DNA of 15,000 nucleotides from Fomitopsis serialis (Eukaryota > Basidiomycota > Agaricomycetes > Polyporales > Fomitopsidaceae). Positions 7,930-15,000 of this stretch are shown here, in pieces (within the stretch, counting starts at the first letter, position 1; each line of letters begins with the position of its first letter). A program made the translations under genes and the position numbers. Where the stretch lies: assembly GCF_022376445.1 (NCBI RefSeq), contig NW_025955447.1:1-15000 (forward strand). The letters run 5' to 3'. The notes beneath the pieces were generated by a model. It searched no databases. It was not told the origin of the DNA and worked only from the letters and a program-made list of their open reading frames with translations.

Positions 7930-10900
7930 TCACCTGCGTTGCCGCTTCAGAGGACGCTCCTTCACATCGGCAGCAGGAGCAAGAGCAGCAGGAGCAAGAG
8001 CAGGCGCAGGCGCAGCAGACTGCCTTCCCAACATGCCCTGGCCTTCAAATTGCTGTCGTGAGCGCTTCGGAATCGGCATGAACTGACGGAACACTGGGTC
8101 GGGTGCTGGGGCCCTCACACGAGAGGCAGCGCCACTGGACTTCCTCGACGGCACAGAGGCCTTTCTTTTCGTAGCCAATTGAGAGGTGCTCGCCGCGGAC
8201 GACCCGCTGACAGCCTCATCGCGCGCAACCCGATCGACAGTGGTGATCACGGGCGACGGCGAACGCGATTGGTCGTCAGGCGGGGTCGGCGAGCGGTACG
8301 CTTGCATCATCTGAGATGAAGACGGCAATAATGTTGAGGGCCCTGCGACAGCTGGAGCCCGGGGCTGGTAGAGGATGTCGACACGCGGCACGAGCTCACC
8401 GGCCACGGCGAGGCGGTTCGCGCAATCCACCCCGCACAGCAGCACGACCGCGTCATAGGCTCCGTACGGCGGGTCGAGGAAGCGCTCGACGAGCTCCAAA
8501 CGGAGTTTGCGCAGCAAGTCGTTCGACTTGAATCCCCAGTCGACGTCCATGAGCCCCTTCGTGCCCTTGGTAGAGTAGACCCACGCGAGGCCCAGCCGGG
8601 GGAGGTTGTGTAGGAGGATGCCCCTCATGTTGTGCCTGCTGAGGATTATTGAAGTGAGCGACTTCGACTTGACGGTGCTGAGATAGATGTGGATGGGACT
8701 CCTCTGGTCCCAGAGCCCGATGATGTACGCCGTCACGCCCAGGATGTACAGCTTCGGCTTCGTGGCGTGGGTGCCATGGGTCTGGGGCATGTCGAGCCAC
8801 TTCGACGCACGGATCTCCTCCGTCAACGCCCGGTAGTCGTTCGCCTTGTCGCTGAACTCGAAGTTGTCGCCTTTCTTCGGGTATGAGAACGTTGGGCACA
8901 GACGCGAGTACACCACTGCGACTATGAGCGCGAGGTGGTGCACGTCATTCGAAAAGTCAAAGTTGGCGAGCACCCACACATACGTGTTGTACATCACCGC
9001 CTTCTCCGGCTTCGCCTCCTCATCAGGGTTCTTGGGAGGGGGAGGGGGATGGACGTTTGCGGTGTGAAGCGTGAACTCCTCCGGATGAACTGAACGCTCC
9101 ACGAACCAGCCCATCTCGTGCAACGGTCTATCGGTCGCGGGCCACGTCGCGCTCGGATTCTGCTCCTGCGCTCGCAGGGCATTTGCGTTTGCCTGGTCCT
9201 CGAACTGCTGAGCCATAGAGCGAGATCCGTGCGCCACCGTAGTTGACCCGGGCGCATCAGTGAGCAGCGGCGGTGCCTTCGCGGGGTGATCAACCATTAT
9301 CCACGAGTCGATGACAGTCTTCCGGGGTCCCGTCCCGCGAAACTTCCCGTTCTTGTCGACGACGTGCGACTTCGCCCACGGAACGAACATAATCTCGTTT
9401 TGTTTCAAGGAAACAGCGAGCACGTCCATGGCCCAACTCTCCCGTTCTTGTAGAGTGATCGCGGTCGACGGTGCCATCGTCGTCACGCGCGCCATGGCAA
9501 GCGGCAGGACGAGAAGTGCGGATCCTTGCCGGACGAGCGGAGCGTGGAGCGGTCTGGGATCGACTTCCCGTGTGCATTCAAAGATGAGCTCGGCGAGGGT
9601 GCGCTGGGCCATGTGCGTGGTAGCAAATCCCCCTTCCTGCTTTGGCAGGCCATTGATGATGTCTGTGGACTTCGGAGCGAGTACGCGCACCAGGAGGGAA
9701 AACGGGACCGTGATGGCGGTGCTCAGCACTGGTTTACCGGGGTCCACACGCTTCCGGTTGTGCGAAAACGGGTTTGGGCAGTCCAGCCACTGCACGAGAC
9801 ACAGCTCGCGCTGGTCGTGGTGGTGGCGTTCCTGTGCGGACATCTGTGCAAGCGCGGCACTCGACACACGCTTCGCCTGCGCACGGACCTCACGAGACAC
9901 GAACTGCTTCAAGTCCGTGATTAACAGCTGGACGGCCATGTCGGTGATCATCAGCGCCTTCGCGAAGATCGGGTCGTTGGCATGCTGTATGTACTTTGGT
10001 GCGACACCCTGTACCTCCATCACGGCCAACGTGAACGTCGCCAGGTAAGCCTACAGGGTGAGACGCACATGTCAGCCAATATGATACACAGCGTAAAGTG
10101 CGCGCGCGCAGAGAATGGCATTGACTTACTGCAACAGGTCCTGGGCCCCACGTCAACTCCATGGCACGTGAAGACACAGTTTGAGGGGTCATGTTCGGTT
10201 CGGTGCAAGGCCACAACGAGATCGGGATGCTGAGAGGAAACTCATCCTCTGTGTCGATGCACACGTCCGGATGAATGGACGGGAATCCGTACTCAAGCAT
10301 GGATCTCAGCAGCCAAAAGTACTTCATGCAGCCTGAGATGACTCGCACGTTACCCGTGTGCGCATACGCAAGTGAACGCTCCATAAACGAGAGCAGCTCG
10401 ACCCTGACCGGGTCGACCTTCTTCTTCGCCTTAATGTCAGGCTCCATGGCGCGGTACATCTGCGAGGTCAGCGCATGCACGGGGTACGACGTCCAGTGGT
10501 ATATCTTGGGGAACACCTGTGCCGCGTCGCTGTCAGCTCTCATGAAGTAAGAAGGCTGGAATGACACCTACCCCCTCAGCAAACACGACAATGTGCTTCT
10601 TCAGGCGGGAGATGATGATAGGATTGGTTGTTGCTTCGATGAACTTTAGGGCAACATTTTTGTACAGTTGCCTGGCAGGGTGCGCGCACGTCAACATTCC
10701 GTTCCGCGCACGAATAACAGGTAGACTTACGCTCCAGTCCGCGAGACGGCGGGCATACGACGGACGTACACAGTCAGATTACACTCAATTCGCAGGGAGA
10801 CAGACGAGTCGAAAGGGCCAGTGACCACGTCGAGGAACCGCACATGCGGGAGACCGAGCTCGTTCCGCTTGAGAATGTTCTGGTGCAGCTTGTCCGGGCG

Positions 10901-13767
10901 GACCCCCGGCGCCCACGCCCCTGTCGCAGCCTGGGTCAGTGAGCCGCTGGTCATGTTCTGCTGTCCTGCGGTCGGACGGCTATGGTGCGAGAATGCGTTG
11001 TAGCCCTGCATCTCGCGCATCTCGATGATGGGCCCGCTTAACCCGTGCTCATTCTCCCAATTGATGCGTTCCTGCACGTTTGGCTCAACGTACTCGGCGC
11101 CATCCAAAAGTTCCTCGTGGAAGTCAGGGCGGTCAGGAACGGACGCTCGGATCGCCTTGTCGATGTCGACCATGAACGGCGTGTAGTGCGGGAACAACTT
11201 GTTCGCCTGGAAGTTGCCGATGTGCCCGAGGAACGCCTGTGGATATAGGTCAAGACGCAGACGTTTAGATTGGTCCCTGCGTTCCCCCATCATCCCGTTC
11301 ATTCGCTCTGCAAACGCGTCCGCATCCTCGTCCTCGTCCTCGTCCTCGTCCTGCCACTGGTCCTGGTCCTCCTCGTCGTCATCGCCATCGTTGGGCGCGA
11401 CACCTTCGCCACTGCCCTGTCCAAGCCTGTCCTCGTCGATGGCTTCAAGGTCATCATCTTCGATGTCGTCCTTGGTGTCGTCAAGCTCCGACGGCGGTAC
11501 CGACTCGCCAGCGGACGAGACATGGTCTGCGTAGGGGTCCCAGATAGGGGATGCCGGCGGACTATCGGACAACCGCACGTTGGTCAGGTCGTCGTCGCCC
11601 CAGTTGAGGACAGGTGCCGGAGCATCATCCTCTACTAATGGCTCCTCCACAGGCTCCACTTCAGCTGCAGCAGCCTGAGCACGACGCTTGTCACGCCGCT
11701 GCCGCTGTTCCTCCTGCCACAGACGCTCCACTCCCTCCCCGTCGTCGTTGAACGTATTGAACATCTCGTGAATCCGCCGGAGATCAAAAAGCAGGCCGCA
11801 CCCTGAGCCGATGACGGACGCGGCGTCCGGCTGCTTGCGGGAGACGAGGTGTCCGGCCTTTGTGTACAATCGAATCTCTACGCCGTTATCGTCTTCGATA
11901 GGGAACGTGTCGAGATCGAGGGGCTTATTGCCGGGACCCTGGATGTAATGTTCGTACACTGGCCCGTGCTTCTCGAACATCTCTTCCGTACTGATCAGAT
12001 CAAAGCTGTCAATCTGGTGGACGCTGTAACACATCCGTTAGCAGGAGCCGGTGCGCGCACGCAAGAAGCAGTCCGACGACACTCACTCTAACTCGGAAGC
12101 AATGGCCATACTGACGTACTTCATGTCGGCCCACGTGCGCGATTCTTCCCAATGCGTAGCCTCGCGCAAGAGTGCGGTGGGCACCGCAACGGGCGTGTTC
12201 TGTCCGTAGCGGGACGAGCAGACGACAGGCTTGTGGTGGGTGAAGAACTTGTCAGCCTTCCAGGCGTCCGGCATCTCTTCCACAAACTTCGTCCACTTAT
12301 CCTCAAACTTGTTGTGCATGTCGATCACGTTCTTGAGGTTGACTTTGATGGACGGGTGTTCGCTGGAGATGATGGTCAGTATATGCTCAAAAAGAGGGCT
12401 GTTTCGGTGAGCGCGCACGATCATCGCACACGACCACCATTTCCGCCCGTTTTTGGGAACTCACAAGACATTGCAAATCTCCTGGAGCTCCCAATCACGC
12501 AGGTTGTCTCCCCGTCCCCAGAGGTAGCGCGGATTGACGACCAACCCGCCCCACCCAACGTCCTCCAACAGGCGGCAGACGAAGAGCTGCCAAATCTTGA
12601 AGTGCTCCGCGGTAAGACGTGTGTCGCCTTTCTTGATGCCGTACGAGCTCAGAGGAAGAGGGCTCTCGCTGTCTTCCTCCGCGTCTTCGTTGTCGAAGAA
12701 CGACACTGGAACAAACACCGCCCAGAGCTCATCTTCGAGGTAGTGTCCAAGCAACGCGCTCCGTCCCGACAGGTCGCACCCGAACTTCCCGTGTTTGTCG
12801 TGCAGCTTCCTGTAGCCCTGATTGAGCAGGAGTGTGGCGGAGTAGTTGTGGTGATTAAGCACGGGTGGTAGACAGACAGACATCCCCATCCGCCACGGAA
12901 CACAGAGCATGAAGTCGATATAGTGGCGGTCCATCCTCCAGATGAGAGCCGGGTGCGAGGCGGGAATCATGTACTCATCGTCAACCTTCACAGTCGTGCG
13001 CTTCTTCAGAAAGCCCGTCGCAATTCGGCGCGACTGCGCGTCGTCCCTCTCGCAGTACTTGCGAAGCTGCGAGACCGGGACCGTCACCCTAAACCGTTCG
13101 TTCCACTTGCTTTCTGCCCAGCCTTCGCCGCGTTCTTTCGTGGCCCGAGCATGGTGCATATTGATGTTCTTCCTCACCTCGTCCTGCGACACCTCCTTCC
13201 CATCTGCTAGCATGCTGTTCGGCAGAGCATCAAGACTGAACGGGCCAACGTGCCCAACCACCGTCGACGACAGGTCCGCCCTGTGTGGATGTGAGCTCTC
13301 AGAGTACTACTGTAAACCTGCGACTAGTTGACACGACTTACTCGGAGCCATCGCCCTTCGCGACGAGGTGCAAGAGCACCTCATGCGGATCGATGTCCGG
13401 CCCAGGATCAGGGTCGACCACAATGCCGGAATAGTCACTGCAATACGAAGACTTAGCGGAGCCACACACCATCGAGGGAAAACCCTACTGCGCACCTATC
13501 CTCTCCATCACTGGCGGCCTGCTCATCAATGACATTCTGGTCGGACGCCACGGAGCCAAACTGAGCTGGGCGACGGCCAGGCCGGCGGCTGCCAGCGCCC
13601 GTCGCGGCACCTGTTGAACGTACACTGGGTGTTTGCCGCCGTGACGATGCCGCTGTCCGTGCCCGTGGCCGAGGGGTACCAGCCTGCGAGCGTGCTACAG
13701 CCGTCGAAGGTGTCGCGCGACTCGAACCTGCACCTTTCGAGGTACTGGCGGTAGGCGGAGGGGGCAT
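7930..13767 (-). CDS. Very large protein of unknown family (gene 2)
   Basis: Predicted exons on the minus strand: 13767-13496, 13437-13342, 13280-12465, 12398-12087, 12023-10731, 10671-10572, 10516-10130 and 10050-7930. They encode 1798 residues; seven GT-AG introns of 55-79 nt join in consistent phase. I chose the ATG at 13767 (MPPPPTAST) over one at 13851 because a TATATA lies between them. Visible: a Ser/Ala/Thr/Arg-rich disordered N-terminus (1-90), a compositionally ordinary folded-looking region (about 120-600) rich in Trp, His and Tyr, a basic Gln/Arg segment (about 605-618), an acidic Asp/Glu tract (about 620-735), a second long folded-looking region (about 740-1620), and a Ser/Pro-rich tail with basic motifs PKRSRQQ and KERPLKRQRR at the very end. 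No catalytic motif or family is recognised; there is no signal peptide or membrane segment. The basic C-terminus suggests nuclear location. It is transcribed towards gene 1. Confidence 0.85.
11325..11353 (+). repeat. TCCTCG microsatellite in the acidic tract of gene 2
   Basis: About five uninterrupted TCCTCG hexamers, read on the minus strand as alternating Glu and Asp codons. They sit in the acidic tract of exon 5 and are a likely site of length polymorphism. Confidence 0.9.
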
Positions 13768-13812
13768 GGCGAGACTGGCAGTGGAAGGGCAACAACTCCC
13801 CGGGAGATGCGC

Positions 13813-13818
13813 TATATA
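13813..13818 (-). promoter_or_regulatory. Probable TATA box of gene 2
   Basis: TATATA, read AAGTATATAGC on the minus strand, lies 45 bases upstream of the ATG at 13767. This would put transcription start shortly before that ATG and leave a very short 5' leader. It argues against the in-frame ATG at 13851, which lies upstream of it. Confidence 0.5.
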
Positions 13819-14315
13819 CTTAACGGGCAGCTCCCATGACAAATGAAACATGCTATCTGCGCGCAGCGATGGAAACGGCTCGGCTGAATAGATAACTCAA
13901 ACTCAGTGGGGCTTCGCACCGCAGGGACTGTTTCAATGCGCGCATTTCACTACCGGCAAAGTGGGACTGCTGCGCGCATCAAAGTCTGCCTTCACACATG
14001 CGCGCACTCACCAACATTACAACATTGAGAGAGAGGAAGAGAAGTTCCGCGCCGCCGACACCTCGGCGATCGGCAGTGATCCGAGGTGTGACAGTCACGC
14101 AAGTGCGCGCAGCAAATCTCCGTCAGCAAGGCGTGTACATCTGAGACAAATTCACGACGCGGGCAGAGGGAAGCGGTTACAATGGAATTTGTGAAATATA
14201 CAGGTACAAGTTGTTAATCATCATGACAGACGGATGGCGGTAGAGACGGAAATACAGAGAGGAAACGCGAGAGCACTTGCAGTGCGCGCACGGGTGCGTA
14301 AGCGGTGGCGTCCTT
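13819..14315. other. Spacer between genes 3 and 2 with clustered TGCGCGCA palindromes
   Basis: No coding region is supported. Six TGCGCGCA octamers lie at 13858, 13937, 13971, 13999, 14104 and 14283. The region must hold the 3' end of gene 3 and the promoter of gene 2, both on the minus strand, so the cluster lies upstream of gene 2 and may be regulatory. Confidence 0.7.
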
Positions 14316-15000
14316 TCACACGCGGCGTGACGGGGGGTCGGACACACCCGCCATGGTATCATCAACGGAAATGCTCGGAACGGGAGGGGGCGGCGGGGGC
14401 GGCGGGGCCTTGGACTTCATGGCCGCACTACGAGTCATCGGGCCTTTCAGCGGGGGCTTGGCACGAGAGCTGCTGCTGCCAGACGCACCACCGCTGCCGC
14501 TGCCAGACGCACCACCTGACTTCTTCATCTTCGACGGACCAGCTGGAGTGACGGACTTACTACTGCCGTGGTTGCCGCCACGCTGAGAGCTGGCAGTGGA
14601 CCCCGAAGTGGACCCCGAAGTGCCAGATCCCGTTTTGGGCGGCTTCCGCGCCTGGGCGCCAGTCGCAGGGGCCCCTCTGTGAGGCTTGGAGGTATTCGCG
14701 GTGGTCTTCAACGCAGGGTCACTTGTCGGAGGGGGGCTGCTAGTACGGCCGAACTCTTCGTCGTGGGCTTGCGCGATGTCAACGACGGTCTTCGCGGCAA
14801 TTTCTGAACGCAAGCCGTCAGTTAGTATACAGTAGATGAGCAGGTGTGAAGGTAATCTTACCGGCATACTTCTTCTCCATCCGCGAGAATCGCGCGCAGC
14901 GTGCGCCCAACACCGTCAATGCATCAGAGCTGATGTTGGAGTACGAGCTCGACAGAGCTTTACCGGTGAACATGTTGTGGTCGTGCACCCTGAAGACGAC
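14316..15000 (-). CDS. C-terminal part of an unknown low-complexity protein (gene 3, partial)
   Basis: Exon 15000-14862 (open at the window edge) joins exon 14803-14316 across a 58-nt intron with donor GTAAGATT and acceptor TTCAG; the split codon reads Glu. The first visible 46 residues look ordered and include a helix-like stretch ending RFSRMEKKYA. The rest (EIAAKTVVDIAQAHDEEFGR onward) passes into a disordered tail rich in Ser, Gly, Thr and Lys, with TSGSTSGST and GASGSGSGGASG repeats, a run of eight prolines, and the end SDPPSRRV. The stop at 14318-14316 is supported by the loss of coding character beyond it. The 5' part is outside the window. No family is recognised. It is in tandem with gene 2, about 550 bp upstream of it, and shares the basic, disordered style of its neighbours. 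Confidence 0.75.

Noticed and set aside
9311..10048. 245-codon open frame on the plus strand
   Set aside because: It lies fully antisense to exon 8 of gene 2, which has the longer frame and consistent splice joins.
13768..13851. Upstream in-frame ATG extending gene 2 by 28 codons
   Set aside because: The extension contains the probable TATA box at 13813-13818, and the ATG at 13767 starts the compositionally typical N-terminus.

Overview
The window is nuclear DNA of a filamentous basidiomycete, most likely an Agaricomycete. Genes are dense in short introns (51-93 nt) with GTRNGT-type donors and CAG/TAG acceptors, coding exons are GC-rich, and two gene remnants in the left part resemble basidiomycete proteins. 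There is no bacterial operon structure, no tRNA or rRNA, no CRISPR array and no recognisable transposase or reverse transcriptase.

Left part (about 1-3.2 kb): decayed genes. At 681-2088, plus strand, lies a broken PCL/PHO80-type cyclin. It carries frame breaks and a near-perfect 431-bp tandem duplication (911-1340 and 1342-1771). At 2379-3180, same strand, lies a broken copy of the nuclear gene for the mitochondrial ATP synthase alpha subunit. It has a stop codon, frameshifts and substituted P-loop residues but still contains a spliceosomal intron. A short open frame runs off the left edge on the minus strand.

Right part (about 3.7-15 kb): three intact-looking, intron-rich genes of unknown family. 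Gene 1 (4120-7325, plus) is predicted as 8 exons and 912 residues. It combines a Pro-rich region, five 10-residue Lys-Ser-Gln repeats, a very acidic stretch, a Zn2Cys6-like cysteine cluster with an enlarged first loop, an 11-residue Asp-rich repeat and a C-terminal helical segment. Gene 2 (13767-7930, minus) is predicted as 8 exons and 1798 residues, with an acidic middle and basic C-terminal nuclear-localisation-like motifs. Gene 3 (minus, off the right edge) is the C-terminal end of another low-complexity protein. Genes 1 and 2 converge on a 600-bp spacer with a cluster of repeats containing CGCGATCGCG-like cores, two of which form an inverted pair. All exon models join in frame with canonical GT-AG introns.

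The strongest unexplained signal is the self-complementary octamer TGCGCGCA. I count about 16 copies between 3.7 and 14.3 kb, nearly all in introns and spacers, with six in the 430 bp upstream of gene 2, one in a predicted exon, and none in the pseudogene part. The composition of the proteins suggests nuclear, chromatin- or DNA-associated roles, but this is inference. I could not assign a function to any of the three genes.
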